A stretch of DNA of 39,415 bases from Gordonia otitidis NBRC 100426 (GTDB lineage Bacteria > Actinomycetota > Actinomycetes > Mycobacteriales > Mycobacteriaceae), in NCBI RefSeq assembly GCF_000248075.1, contig NZ_BAFB01000232.1:1-39415 (forward strand). Direction: 5' to 3'. Positions 16,537-24,756 of the stretch are shown piece after piece; within the stretch, counting starts at the first letter, position 1; every line of letters starts with the position of its first letter. Below the pieces are notes generated by a model. That model was not told where the DNA came from. It did no database searches and worked only from the letters and a program-made list of their open reading frames with translations. Made by a program: the position numbers and the translations under genes.

Positions 16537-18432
16537 ATGAGCAGCTATGGCGAGACGTTCACGCGCAGCGTCGACGACAGGGAGAACTTCTGGCTGCAGG
16601 CGGCAGCCGACGTCGAGTGGTCGATTCCGCCGACCGTCGCGCTCGACGACTCAGACGCACCGATCTACCGTTGGTTTCCCGACGGTCGACTGAACACGTG
16701 TTTCAACGCACTCGACCGGCATGTCGCGGCCGGTCACGGCGACCGCATGGCGCTGATCTGGGACTCGGCGATGGTCGACGAGATCCGCGAGTACACCTAC
16801 GCCGAACTGCTCGTCGAGGTGTCGAAGTTCGCCGATGTGTTGCGACGACGCGGGGTGTCGGCGGGCGACCGCGTCATCATCTACATGCCGATGATCCCCG
16901 AAGCCGCTGTCGCGATGCTGGCGTGCGCGCGCATCGGTGCCGTGCACTCGGTGGTTTTCGGCGGTTTCGCGGCCCCGGAACTCGCCACTCGCATCGACGA
17001 CGCCGAGCCGGTTGCGATCGTCACGGCGTCGGGCGGTCTCGAACCGGGGCGCAGCGTCGAATATCTGCCCATCGTGGCCAAGGCGCTGACGCTTGCCGAC
17101 GCAGGCGTGTCGACGGTCGTGGTCAAGGATCGGCCGCAGGTGGCAGGTGCTGCTGCCGACCACGCCGGAAGCGGCGGTGCGGAGTGGCTCGACTGGGACA
17201 CCGAGATGGAGACCGCCGGGCTCACCGAGCCCGTCGACGTCGCAGCCACCGACCCCCTCTACATCCTCTACACGTCGGGTACCACCGGCAAACCCAAGGG
17301 CGTGGTGCGCGACAACGGTGGACACGCCGTCGCGTTGATCTGGTCGATGGCCAACATCTACGACATCGGTGCGGGCGACATCTGGTGGACCGCATCCGAT
17401 GTGGGATGGGTCGTCGGCCACTCGTACATCGTCTACGCTCCGCTGCTGGTGGGTGCGACGTCGGTCATGTACGAGGGCAAGCCGGTCGGGACGCCCGACG
17501 CGGGTGCCTTCTGGAGGGTCATCGCCGAGCATCGCGTCAAGGCGCTGTTCACCGCTCCGACGGCGATCCGGGCCATCCGGAAAGCCGATCCCGATGCGAA
17601 ACTTCTCGACCAGTACGACATCTCGACGCTGCGTACTCTCTTCGTCGCGGGCGAGAGACTCGACCCGGACACTCTCGCGTGGTCGTCTAACGTGCTCGGG
17701 GTACCGGTCATCGACCACTGGTGGCAGACCGAGACCGGTTGGGCCATTGCGGCCAATCTACGTGGGCTGCAACCCATGCCGGTCAAGGCGGGGTCGGCGA
17801 CGGTTGCCGTGCCCGGCTTCGGCGTCGAAGTGGTCGACGCCGAGGGCAGCGCCGTCGATGCTGGTGTCGAGGGCAACATCGTCATCAGGCTGCCGTTGCC
17901 GCCCGGCACGCTGGCCGGACTGTGGGGCGACGAGGAGCGGTATCGCAGTTCGTATCTCAGTGCGTTTCCCGGCTACTACCTCACCGGCGACTCCGGTTAT
18001 ATCGATGCCGACGGCTACGTCTTCGTCCTCGGACGGTCCGACGACGTGATCAACGTCGCGGGGCACCGATTGTCGACCGGCAGTATCGAAGCCGTGGTCG
18101 CGTCACATCCCGCGGTCGCCGAGTGTGCGGTGATCGGCATCCACGACGATCTCAAAGGACAGCGACCGAGCGGCTACGTGGTGCTCAAATCGGGAGTCGA
18201 CATCGACCCCGACGACCTGCGGTCGGAGTTGATCACGATGGTTCGCAACGACATCGGTCCCGTTGCCACATTCCGCGACGTGACCGTCGTACCGGCATTG
18301 CCGAAGACCCGATCGGGCAAGATCCTGCGAAAGACCATGCGGCAGATCGCCGATCACCAGGACTACGCAGTGCCATCGACCATCGAGGACCCGGACGTAC
18401 TGGCACAGCTGGCCGAACAGATCGGCGGTTGA
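16537..18432 (+). CDS. prpE: Propionyl-CoA synthetase / acetyl-CoA synthetase family
   Basis: This 631-residue AMP-forming acyl-CoA synthetase carries the P-loop YTSGTTGKPKGVV (A3), followed by RDNGGHAVALIWSM and GDIWWTASDVGWVVGHSYIVYAPLL. Motif TGDSGY (A7) and the C-terminal SGKILRK with the acetylatable catalytic lysine are present. The RDNGGH segment after A3 and YEGKPVGTPDAGAFWRVI point to the propionyl-CoA synthetase branch rather than Acs. It converts short acids, ATP and CoA to acyl-CoA in the cytosol. The ATG at 16537 follows GAGG at 6 bases. No prpBCD genes are adjacent, so the link to the methylcitrate cycle is inference. Confidence 0.88.
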   Translation: MSSYGETFTRSVDDRENFWLQAAADVEWSIPPTVALDDSDAPIYRWFPDGRLNTCFNALDRHVAAGHGDRMALIWDSAMVDEIREYTYAELLVEVSKFADVLRRRGVSAGDRVIIYMPMIPEAAVAMLACARIGAVHSVVFGGFAAPELATRIDDAEPVAIVTASGGLEPGRSVEYLPIVAKALTLADAGVSTVVVKDRPQVAGAAADHAGSGGAEWLDWDTEMETAGLTEPVDVAATDPLYILYTSGTTGKPKGVVRDNGGHAVALIWSMANIYDIGAGDIWWTASDVGWVVGHSYIVYAPLLVGATSVMYEGKPVGTPDAGAFWRVIAEHRVKALFTAPTAIRAIRKADPDAKLLDQYDISTLRTLFVAGERLDPDTLAWSSNVLGVPVIDHWWQTETGWAIAANLRGLQPMPVKAGSATVAVPGFGVEVVDAEGSAVDAGVEGNIVIRLPLPPGTLAGLWGDEERYRSSYLSAFPGYYLTGDSGYIDADGYVFVLGRSDDVINVAGHRLSTGSIEAVVASHPAVAECAVIGIHDDLKGQRPSGYVVLKSGVDIDPDDLRSELITMVRNDIGPVATFRDVTVVPALPKTRSGKILRKTMRQIADHQDYAVPSTIEDPDVLAQLAEQIGG

Positions 18433-18472
18433 CACGGCCGAGCGGTAGTGATGCTGACTCCGATGAGGACTC

Positions 18473-18533
18473 CACCTCATCTGTGCTGCCGCACCTTGGG
18501 CGGTGCCGAAGGTGTGGCATGACAGATGAGGTG
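18473..18533 (+). terminator. Long hairpin between prpE and the fluoride riboswitch
   Basis: Arms 18473-18497 and 18509-18533 pair over 25 bases with only two mismatches and one G-T pair, starting with CACCTCATCTGT. No T-run follows. A third element, GATGAGG at 18462-18468, can pair with CCTCATC in the left arm and so compete with the main stem. It probably ends prpE transcription. Confidence 0.7.
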
Positions 18534-18545
18534 CGTAGACTCGGC

Positions 18546-18616
18546 CAAGGTGATGGATCTCGCCCGGGCGGCACTGCGTGCCCCCGAACCGCCGTTCACG
18601 GCTGATAGTTCCTGTT
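18546..18616 (+). ncRNA. Fluoride (crcB) riboswitch
   Basis: The conserved blocks of the crcB motif occur in order. GGTGATGG is followed by TCTCGCC. A variable hairpin comes next (GGGCGGCACTGCGTGCCCCC). GAACCGCCG then pairs over a TTCA loop with CGGCTGAT, and AGTTCCTG follows. The element ends 25 bases before the first crcB start, just before the AAGGAG ribosome site. Fluoride-bound aptamers of this class raise expression of the downstream exporter. I see no clear terminator between the aptamer and the start, so control may act on ribosome access. Confidence 0.88.
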
Positions 18617-18640
18617 CCGGTAGGTGACGGAAGGAGCTTT

Positions 18641-19144
18641 GTGGTGTGCGATGAACGTGCCGAGTCGACGGATGATGCGACGAACCCGATCCCGATCGAT
18701 CCCGACGCCCCGAACCCTCGGCCGCTGCACCTGCAGGTCGGTGCGCTCGCCCTCGTCTTCGTCGGCGGCGTCGCCGGCACCGGTCTGCGCTATCTGATCG
18801 AAGAACTGTTCCCGACGGTGGGTACAGGCTGGCCGTGGGCCACATTCGCCGTCAACATCGTGGGTGCGTTCGTTCTCGGCGCGTTGCTGGAGATCTTGGC
18901 TCTCGCCGGCCCGGACGTCGGTTGGCGTCGCAACGTGCGTGTGTGCGCGGGGACCGGCTTCTGTGGTGCCTTCACCACCTACTCGACATTCGCGCTCGAG
19001 ACCACCCAACTCGGTCACCACGGAGCGCCCGTGACCGCGGTCGCGTATGCGGTTGTGAGCGTTCTCCTCGGCCTCGTGGGCGCGTGGGTCGGGATCGTCG
19101 TGGCCGGGGCGGCCCTGCGGCGTCGAGGAGGCGAGGTGTCATGA
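18641..19144 (+). CDS. crcB: Fluoride channel subunit CrcB/Fluc (first copy)
   Basis: This is a protein of about 167 residues. A hydrophilic N terminus is followed by four likely membrane helices. The Fluc signatures are GTGLRYLIEELFP, WATFAVNIVGAFVLGALLE (with the pore Asn) and GTGFCGAFTTYSTFALET. CrcB exports fluoride down its gradient as a dual-topology dimer. Two adjacent genes in this genome imply a heterodimer. GTG 18641 and GTG 18644 are both possible after AAGGAG (18631-18636). The stop overlaps the start of the second crcB by ATGA, so translation is probably coupled. The riboswitch directly upstream supports the function. Confidence 0.93.
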   Translation: MVCDERAESTDDATNPIPIDPDAPNPRPLHLQVGALALVFVGGVAGTGLRYLIEELFPTVGTGWPWATFAVNIVGAFVLGALLEILALAGPDVGWRRNVRVCAGTGFCGAFTTYSTFALETTQLGHHGAPVTAVAYAVVSVLLGLVGAWVGIVVAGAALRRRGGEVS

Positions 19145-19509
19145 CCGTCGTCGCCGTCCTGATCGCCGGTGCGTTCGGTGCCGTCGCGCGCTTCGTCGTC
19201 GACGGCGCGATCAAACAACGACGCAGCACGGTGTTCCCGTGGGCCACGCTGGTGATCAACGTGACGGGTTCGCTGCTGTTGGGAGTGCTCGCCGGACTGG
19301 TGATCTACCATGCGGCACCCACGGACCTACAGGTGATCGTCGGTACCGGATTCTGTGGCGGTTACACCACTTTCAGCACGGCGAGCGTCGAAACCGTGCG
19401 ACTGGCGCAGCGTCGTCGAAGCGCACTCGCCGTGTCGAACGCGATCGGTTCCGTCGTGGGTGCCACCGCGGCATGCGCTGTCGGTCTCGCGGTCGCATGG
19501 GCGATCTGA
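19141..19509 (+). CDS. crcB: Fluoride channel subunit CrcB/Fluc (second copy)
   Basis: This 122-residue protein has four likely membrane segments. It shows GAFGAVARFVVDGAI, WATLVINVTGSLLLGVLAG with the conserved Asn, and GTGFCGGYTTFSTASVETV. It is shorter than the first subunit because it lacks the N-terminal extension. Paired copies are expected to insert in opposite orientations to form one fluoride channel. The start ATG overlaps the preceding stop (ATGA), and the universal stress gene begins 24 bases after its stop. Confidence 0.94.
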   Translation: MTVVAVLIAGAFGAVARFVVDGAIKQRRSTVFPWATLVINVTGSLLLGVLAGLVIYHAAPTDLQVIVGTGFCGGYTTFSTASVETVRLAQRRRSALAVSNAIGSVVGATAACAVGLAVAWAI

Positions 19510-19533
19510 GCGGTGAGCTCGGGAGAGGACTCG

Positions 19534-20085
19534 ATGATGACGACCACACAAGGTTTCGGACAGCACGACGACGAGGGCCCACTCACGCGGCACAGGCGTG
19601 GGCCCACACCACGACTCGATGCCCGAGCCGCATTGGTCATCGGGTGGAATCGACACGCGGACAGCGTCACTGCCGTGCGGTACGCCGCGGGACTCGCGCG
19701 ACTGCTCGACGCGCACCTACACGTGGTGCACATCGTCGACCTCGACGACGAACCGCTCGACCCGGATGCCCCGAACTGGGAGGAACAGTTCGACGCCACC
19801 GTCGACGACGCCGCACTGGAGGCGAGGAGAATCCTCGACGCTGTTCCTGCGTCGTGGACCTATCACAGCGGACACGGTTCTGCGGCTGAGCTTCTCGCGA
19901 CGGTGAGTGACCGCTACGGGGCGCTCATGGTGGTGATTGGAAGTCCCCGTGGCGGATTCATGTCCTACGTCGACTCGGTCGTCGGTCAATCCGTCGCGCG
20001 GCGAATGCTCGGCCAGCGGAGGGTTCCGCTGCTCGTGGTCCCCTCAGGCGTCGACGTCGACACCGTGTTCCCCGGACAGGCATAG
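19534..20085 (+). CDS. Universal stress protein
   Basis: This is a single-domain UspA protein of about 183 residues. AALVIGWNRHADSVTAVRYAAGLARLLDAHLHVVHIVD forms the first strand and helix. The C-terminal VVIGSPRGGFMSYVDSVVGQSVARRML contains the G-x-G-x-GS type nucleotide loop of ATP-binding members, and VPLLVVP is the last strand. The ATG at 19534 is preferred because GGGAGAGG precedes it by 5 bases; a GTG at 19513 would use no visible ribosome site. Its place behind the two crcB genes suggests it belongs to the fluoride-responsive transcript. Its precise role is not known. Confidence 0.9.
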   Translation: MMTTTQGFGQHDDEGPLTRHRRGPTPRLDARAALVIGWNRHADSVTAVRYAAGLARLLDAHLHVVHIVDLDDEPLDPDAPNWEEQFDATVDDAALEARRILDAVPASWTYHSGHGSAAELLATVSDRYGALMVVIGSPRGGFMSYVDSVVGQSVARRMLGQRRVPLLVVPSGVDVDTVFPGQA

Positions 20086-20094
20086 TGATCTGGA

Positions 20095-20176
20095 CAGTAC
20101 GAGCCCCGAAGCACCCGCCGCCGGCAGTGGGTGCGTCCACCTCACCGCCGGCGGCGGGTGCTCGGGGCTCGTACTG
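20095..20176. terminator. 30-bp inverted repeat, bidirectional terminator
   Basis: Arms 20095-20125 and 20147-20176 are complementary over 30 bases with one bulged A, enclosing a 21-base loop. The outer part reads CAGTACGAGCCCCGA. The structure lies between the converging universal-stress and acyl-CoA dehydrogenase genes and can serve both, although T-runs are absent. Confidence 0.85.
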
Positions 20177-20204
20177 AGACCTCCTACTGTCGAAACTCAG
20201 TGGG

Positions 20205-21425
20205 TCACTTGAGTTCCGCGCTGCTCTTGTTCAGCACGCGACGGGCGATGATGAGTTGCTGGATCTGCTGGGTCCCCTCGAAGATGTCGAGGATCTTGGA
20301 ATCGCGGGCCCACTTCTCCAGAAGCAGCCGCTCCGAATAACCAAGCGTTCCGGTCAGTTCGACCGCCTTGTTGGTGATGTCGGTGACCGTGCGACCGGCC
20401 TTCGCCTTCGCCATCGACGCCTGCAGCGAATTGGGTTCCTTGTTGTCGGCCATCCACGTCGCACGGATCGTCATCAGGTAGGCGGCTTCGAAATCGGCCT
20501 CCATACGGATGAATTCCGCTGCTGCCGCGTGTTGGTTCTCCGCGGGCTTGTCGTAGTCGATCTCGATACCCGCCTCCTCGAGGATTCGGCGTAGCTCCTC
20601 GAGTGCTGCGCGTGCGACACCGACCGCCATTCCGGCAACGAGCGGGCGGGTGTTGTCGAAGGTCTGCATGACACCGCCGAAGCCCTTCTTGGTGTCGACC
20701 TCCGGCGAGCCGAGCAGATTCTCCTTGGGGATGCGACAGTTGTCGAAGCGGATCACCGCGGTGTCGGACACCCGGATACCGAGCTTGTGCTCGAGACGCA
20801 CCACCTCGACGCCGGGGTGTTCGCGCGGAACGACGAAGCTCTTGATGGCCGCGCGGCCGAGGCTGCGGTCGACGCTGGCCCACACGACGATGTGCGTGGC
20901 CCGTGAACCGGACGTGACGAAGATCTTCTCGCCGTTGATGACGTACTCGTCACCGTCGAGCGTCGCGGTGGCCGTGACGGCCGCGGAGTCGGAGCCGAAG
21001 CTCGGTTCGGTGATCGCCATCGCGGCCCACACCTTGCCGAACCGTGCGAGTTGTTCGTCGGTGGCGACCGCGGCGATGGCCGAGTTACCGAGCCCCTGGT
21101 AGGGCATCGACAGAGTCAGACCGACGTCGCCCCAGCAGGTTTCGATGACGTTCATCACCGACTGCATGTTGCCGCCGTTGACGTTCACGCCCTCGGGCGT
21201 TTCCTTCTTTTTCTTCTGGCTGCGTCCGCCGTCGGCGCCAGCGCCTGCCTGCCCCGTCTCGGAGAGACCGTCGTACAGGCTGGCGAGGGTGTCGAGTTCT
21301 ACCGGGTAGGTGTGCTCGGCGAGATCGTATTTGCGCGAGATCGGACGGAAGATCTCGGCTGCCGCCTGGTGAGCCTGATCGATGGTGGTATTGAGCTTCC
21401 GCGGAAGCTCGAGATTGATTGCCAT
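20205..21425 (-). CDS. fadE23: Acyl-CoA dehydrogenase (FadE23-like)
   Basis: This 406-residue flavoprotein has WAAMAITEPSFGSDSAAV (FAD-binding strand region), YVINGEKIFVTSGSRATHIVVWA, and the C-terminal DIFEGTQQIQQLIIARRVL, with the Glu placed like the catalytic base of medium-chain enzymes. It carries out alpha-beta dehydrogenation of an acyl-CoA, passing electrons to ETF. A Lys-rich insertion (GGRSQKKKKETPEG) near residue 70 is unusual. The ATG follows AAGGAC. It is the second gene of a pair with the FadE24-like gene (28 bases apart), an order I recall as conserved in mycobacteria, where such pairs often form mixed tetramers. The substrate is unknown. Confidence 0.88.
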   Translation of the reverse strand: MAINLELPRKLNTTIDQAHQAAAEIFRPISRKYDLAEHTYPVELDTLASLYDGLSETGQAGAGADGGRSQKKKKETPEGVNVNGGNMQSVMNVIETCWGDVGLTLSMPYQGLGNSAIAAVATDEQLARFGKVWAAMAITEPSFGSDSAAVTATATLDGDEYVINGEKIFVTSGSRATHIVVWASVDRSLGRAAIKSFVVPREHPGVEVVRLEHKLGIRVSDTAVIRFDNCRIPKENLLGSPEVDTKKGFGGVMQTFDNTRPLVAGMAVGVARAALEELRRILEEAGIEIDYDKPAENQHAAAAEFIRMEADFEAAYLMTIRATWMADNKEPNSLQASMAKAKAGRTVTDITNKAVELTGTLGYSERLLLEKWARDSKILDIFEGTQQIQQLIIARRVLNKSSAELK

Positions 21426-21453
21426 GTCTGAAGTGTCCTTCTCGAATCGTCGC

Positions 21454-22827
21454 CTAGAGGACGACGATGCCCTCGCCGATGCCTGCACCGCGCAGGTCGC
21501 GGTACCACCGCTCCACCGGGTGCTCCTTGGTGAAGCCGTGACCGCCGAGCAGCTGTACTCCGTCGAGGCCGATCTGCAAGCCCTTGTCGAGGGTCAGCTT
21601 TCGTGCGAGCGCCGACTCCCGTGCGAACGACAGTCCCTGCTCGGCCCGCGAGGCGCCGCGCAGTGTGACCAGACGGATGCCGTCGAGTTCTGTTGCGATG
21701 TTGGCCACCATGAACGCCACCGCCTGCCGGTTGGAGATCGGCTCGCCGAACGCCTCGCGCTCGTTGACGTAGGGGATCACGTAGTCGAGGACTGCCCTGC
21801 CGGTACCGGCGGCCAGCGCAGACCAGCCGAGGCGCGACAACCGCACCACGTCGCGATAGGCGGCGAATGCTGCCTCGCCGGCCTCTTCGCCGAGCAATGC
21901 CGACTCGGGCACCGCAACGTCCTGCAGGAGGAGTCGGCCCATGCCCGCAGCACGCACGCCCATTCCCGGGTCGGCCTCGACGATGAGGCCCTGCGAGTCG
22001 GACTCGACGATGAACAGTGCTGGACGTCCCTCGAGTTGGGCTCCGACGATGAAGAGCTCCGATGAGCCCGCCGCGGGTACGAATGACTTCACGCCGTTGA
22101 GGCGGTAGCCGCTCGGGACGCGAGTTGCCTTGGTCTGCAACGAGAACGCGTCGAAGAGGGCACGCGGTTCGGCGACGACCACGGCGGACTGTGGCACGTT
22201 CTCGCCGGCGAAATCGGGGAGGTAGGTCTTCTGCTGGCCGTCGCTGCCGAAGTTGGTGAGCGTGGTGGCGACACCGCTCGGTGCGAGAAGTGGCAGAGCG
22301 AGGCCCATATCGCCGTAGGCCATCGCCTCGGCGACGAGCGCGTTGGTGACCACACCCCGTTCGGTTGCCGCGCCGTCGAAGTCCTCCGGCACGTTGATCA
22401 TGGTGATGCCGAGTTCGGCCGAACGCTTGACGATGTCGTCGGGTGCGGTCGCTGCGTTGTCGGCCTCGTAGGCGGCCGGACGCAGGATCTCCTCGGCGAA
22501 CTCCTTCACCGTCTCGGCGATCATCTGCTGTTCGTCGTCGGGATTGAGGTTGAAGTAGTCCTTGGGTGCAGTGGTCAGCCGCTTGGCGCCGCCCGATCCG
22601 CCGCTCTGCACCTTCTTGAACGCACGATTGGCGGCACCGAGGGTCTGGAAGCCCGTCTTGGTGGCCTGGTACGCAATCCGGTTAATGGGTTCACGGATCT
22701 GGTACTTCTCGGCGAAATCGGAGCCGGTCACCGTGGTGAGGACACGCATGGCGGTGCCGATGGCGTTGCGCTTGTGCGGGTTCTTGCCCACCGCGGACGT
22801 GTCGCGGGGTTCGGTGTGAGTTGTCAT
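21454..22827 (-). CDS. fadE24: Acyl-CoA dehydrogenase (FadE24-like)
   Basis: This is a protein of about 457 residues. The N-terminal extension of about 95 residues (SAVGKNPHKRNAIGTAMRVLTTVTGSDFAEKY) is typical of mycobacterial FadE24. The acyl-CoA dehydrogenase core includes GITMINVPEDFDGAA, YRLNGVKSFVPAAGSSELF and the C-terminal LLGGHGFTKEHPVERWYRDLRGAGIGEGI. The Glu of GIGEG takes the place of the catalytic base. ATG 22827 is chosen; ATG 22836, three codons upstream after GAAGAG, is equally open. It is the first gene of the two-gene operon, and the 39-bp palindrome about 85 bases upstream is the likely operator. Confidence 0.88.
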   Translation of the reverse strand: MTTHTEPRDTSAVGKNPHKRNAIGTAMRVLTTVTGSDFAEKYQIREPINRIAYQATKTGFQTLGAANRAFKKVQSGGSGGAKRLTTAPKDYFNLNPDDEQQMIAETVKEFAEEILRPAAYEADNAATAPDDIVKRSAELGITMINVPEDFDGAATERGVVTNALVAEAMAYGDMGLALPLLAPSGVATTLTNFGSDGQQKTYLPDFAGENVPQSAVVVAEPRALFDAFSLQTKATRVPSGYRLNGVKSFVPAAGSSELFIVGAQLEGRPALFIVESDSQGLIVEADPGMGVRAAGMGRLLLQDVAVPESALLGEEAGEAAFAAYRDVVRLSRLGWSALAAGTGRAVLDYVIPYVNEREAFGEPISNRQAVAFMVANIATELDGIRLVTLRGASRAEQGLSFARESALARKLTLDKGLQIGLDGVQLLGGHGFTKEHPVERWYRDLRGAGIGEGIVVL

Positions 22828-22912
22828 GACCACCATTTCTCTTCGCGCTCGATGTTGTTCTCGGGTGTGGCCGTCCGGGGACGCCGGTCGCGGGCCACGC
22901 CCACGGGGCTAT

Positions 22913-22951
22913 CTTACCGGATAGTAAGTACGGACCTTACTACCCGGTAAG
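22913..22951 (-). promoter_or_regulatory. TetR-type operator upstream of fadE24
   Basis: A near-perfect dyad spans 39 bases. Half-site CTTACCGGATAGTAAG (22913-22928) and half-site CTTACTACCCGGTAAG (22936-22951) are complementary at all but one position around a 7-base centre. Each half is itself bounded by CTTAC/GTAAG, so the site could hold two dimers. This form is typical of TetR-family repressors that control acyl-CoA genes. The cognate regulator is not evident here. Confidence 0.85.
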
Positions 22952-22956
22952 GACTT

Positions 22957-22995
22957 TGTCACGTGGTTCGGGATGGGCTGTCACGTGGTTCGGGA
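22957..22995. repeat. 17-bp direct repeat beside the fadE24 operator
   Basis: TGTCACGTGGTTCGGGA occurs at 22957-22973 and again at 22979-22995, a 22-base period. Each copy contains the palindrome CACGTG. The pair lies in the divergent promoter region between fadE24 and the DUF2752 gene. Confidence 0.95.
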
Positions 22996-23051
22996 ACGGG
23001 GCCCGCAGTCGTCGGGCCGTCGGCGCAGGCTCGGCGACTACGCTTGCTGGC

Positions 23052-23531
23052 GTGTCCAGTGTTCGTCGCGTGCCGAAGCCGGTCGGGTCGTCGTATCCGA
23101 CCGGTCCGGCAGGTCCTCGACGTCTGGGCCCGGCGCTGGTCGTCGGGATCGGTGGGGCAGCGTTGGCGGTCGCCGCCGTCCTCTCACCCGCCGCGGTCGA
23201 CCACGGGCCGGATGTGTGTCCGTTTCGAATCATGACCGGCTTGCCGTGCCCGGGGTGCGGGCTCACCCGCAGTTGGACCCACCTGATGCACGGAGATGTC
23301 GCCGGGGCAATCGGCCTCAACGTCTTCGGGCCGATCACGATGGCGGTGACGGCCATCGCGGTGGTACTCGCAGTATGGCGACTGATGGCCGGTCCTGCCG
23401 CATTGGCGAGCCTCCGGCTCGGACGACTGATGCCGTATGCGCTGGCCGTCGTCGGGATCTGGCTGGTGTACGGCGTGGCGCGAATCATCGACGCCGCTGC
23501 AGGTTGGGGCCTGTTCCCTACAGTCGTGTGA
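23052..23531 (+). CDS. DUF2752 membrane protein
   Basis: This is a protein of about 159 residues. Three to four hydrophobic segments are visible (ALVVGIGGAALAVAAVLS, FGPITMAVTAIAVVLAVW, ALAVVGIWLVYGVARII). The signature CPFRIMTGLPCPGCGLTRSWTHLMHGDVAGAIGLN with the CPGCG(L/M)TR core defines DUF2752. Its function is unknown. The paired cysteines may bind metal or form a disulfide at the membrane surface. The GTG at 23052 is preferred and may be leaderless (TACGCT lies just upstream). The frame stays open upstream into the direct repeats, but that part has no family similarity. Confidence 0.82.
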   Translation: MSSVRRVPKPVGSSYPTGPAGPRRLGPALVVGIGGAALAVAAVLSPAAVDHGPDVCPFRIMTGLPCPGCGLTRSWTHLMHGDVAGAIGLNVFGPITMAVTAIAVVLAVWRLMAGPAALASLRLGRLMPYALAVVGIWLVYGVARIIDAAAGWGLFPTVV

Positions 23532-23622
23532 GGGGTGCGGAACCCGGGAGGAGCCGGATCGGACCGGGGGCATCGGTGCACACGGGGGTGCACATGGGTC
23601 CGGCCGAGAGCACAGTGGACCT

Positions 23623-24282
23623 ATGCAGATAACCCACTTCGGACATTCCTGCGTGCTCGTCGAGTTGGAGGGGACCAGAATCCTCTTCGACCCCGGCAAC
23701 TTCTCCCACGGCTTCGAAGGTCTCACCGGTCTCGATGCCGTTCTCATCACCCATCAGCATCCCGATCACTGTGACGTCGCGAGATTGCCCAACCTGATCG
23801 GGGAGAATCCGCAGGCGATTCGCATCGCCGATCCGCAGACCGCCGCCCAGCTCAACTCCGACGACGTCGCGGGGGAGTGGACCGCGGCGCTCGCCGGCGG
23901 CCAGGTCGATGTCGGCTCGGTGACCGCCCGGTTCACGGGAGGTCGCCACGCGGTGATCCACCCCGAGATCCCGGTCGTCGACAACGTCGCCTACGTGCTC
24001 GGAACTGCAACCGCGCCAGGACGTTTCATGCATCCTGGCGACTCCTTCTACATCCCGTTCGAGCAGGTCGACGTCCTCGCGCTGCCGTCGGCGGCACCAT
24101 GGATGAAGCTCAGTGAATCCGTCGACTACCTGCGCGCCATGGCCCCGAGGGTCGCCGTCCCCATCCATCAGGCGATCCTGTCTGACGCCGGCACCGGCAT
24201 CCACTACGGGCGCCTCGCGGACATGAAGGACCCGGGTACCGAGTTCGTGGTGTTGGACGGTGAGTCGGCCACCGAGGTGTGA
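23623..24282 (+). CDS. MBL-fold metal-dependent hydrolase
   Basis: This is a 219-residue metallo-beta-lactamase-fold protein. QITHFGHSCVLVE opens the sandwich. THQHPDHCD is the HxHxDH metal motif, FMHPGDSF provides the later metal-bridging Asp, and AVPIHQAIL the last His. The pattern matches the UlaG-like/YtnP-like group annotated simply as MBL hydrolases, so the substrate cannot be named. The start ATG has no clear ribosome site. A short hydrophobic-free N terminus indicates a cytosolic enzyme. It converges with the VOC-protein gene. Confidence 0.88.
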   Translation: MQITHFGHSCVLVELEGTRILFDPGNFSHGFEGLTGLDAVLITHQHPDHCDVARLPNLIGENPQAIRIADPQTAAQLNSDDVAGEWTAALAGGQVDVGSVTARFTGGRHAVIHPEIPVVDNVAYVLGTATAPGRFMHPGDSFYIPFEQVDVLALPSAAPWMKLSESVDYLRAMAPRVAVPIHQAILSDAGTGIHYGRLADMKDPGTEFVVLDGESATEV

Positions 24283-24357
24283 TGCCACCGAGGTGTGATG
24301 CGTCGCGCGGCGGCGCGTGATCCTGATGTGGGGCAGTACCGGCTACCGGTTGGCGGT

Positions 24358-24756
24358 TCAGGCAGGGGGTGCGAAGAACTCGAGAGCGATGTTGTCGGGG
24401 TCGCGGAACGAAATGCCCGATCCGTAGTGCGCGTGTTTGATGCCGCTGTGTGCGATCCCGAGCTCGTCGAGTCGAGCAACCCAGTCGTCGAGTTCGTCGC
24501 GGCCCACCGCGAACGCGACATGGTCGAGTCCTGTCGCGTGCTCGTCGAAGGCGCCCGAGGCGCGCGACCCGGTGTGCGTGTGCAATCCGAAGAGCGTGTC
24601 GCCGTCGAGCGCGAACACCGCGTGATGGAAGTCGCCGGACTCCTCGTCCTCGTCGAGCACCGGCGCGGCGTCGAACAATGCCGAGTACCAGCGCGTGCTG
24701 GCGTCGAGGTCGGTGACGGTGATCGCCACGTGGGTCAGTGCGGGGAAGCTGGGCAT
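24358..24756 (-). CDS. VOC-family (glyoxalase/bleomycin resistance-like) protein
   Basis: This 132-residue protein is made of two beta-alpha-beta-beta-beta modules: LTHVAITVTDLDASTRWYSALF and GLDHVAFAVGRDELDDWVARLDELG. It ends ISFRDPDNIALEFFAPP. The His near the start of each module and the Glu of ALEFF are the usual metal ligands of this superfamily, whose members are dioxygenases, lyases or resistance proteins. The substrate is not predictable. The ATG follows AGGAGACC. It lies 116 bases downstream of hisN on the same strand. Confidence 0.9.
   Translation of the reverse strand: MPSFPALTHVAITVTDLDASTRWYSALFDAAPVLDEDEESGDFHHAVFALDGDTLFGLHTHTGSRASGAFDEHATGLDHVAFAVGRDELDDWVARLDELGIAHSGIKHAHYGSGISFRDPDNIALEFFAPPA

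Noticed and set aside
20095..20176. Mobile-element end or attachment site
   Set aside because: The inverted repeat is unique here, has no transposase or direct repeats beside it, and sits between convergent genes as a terminator would.
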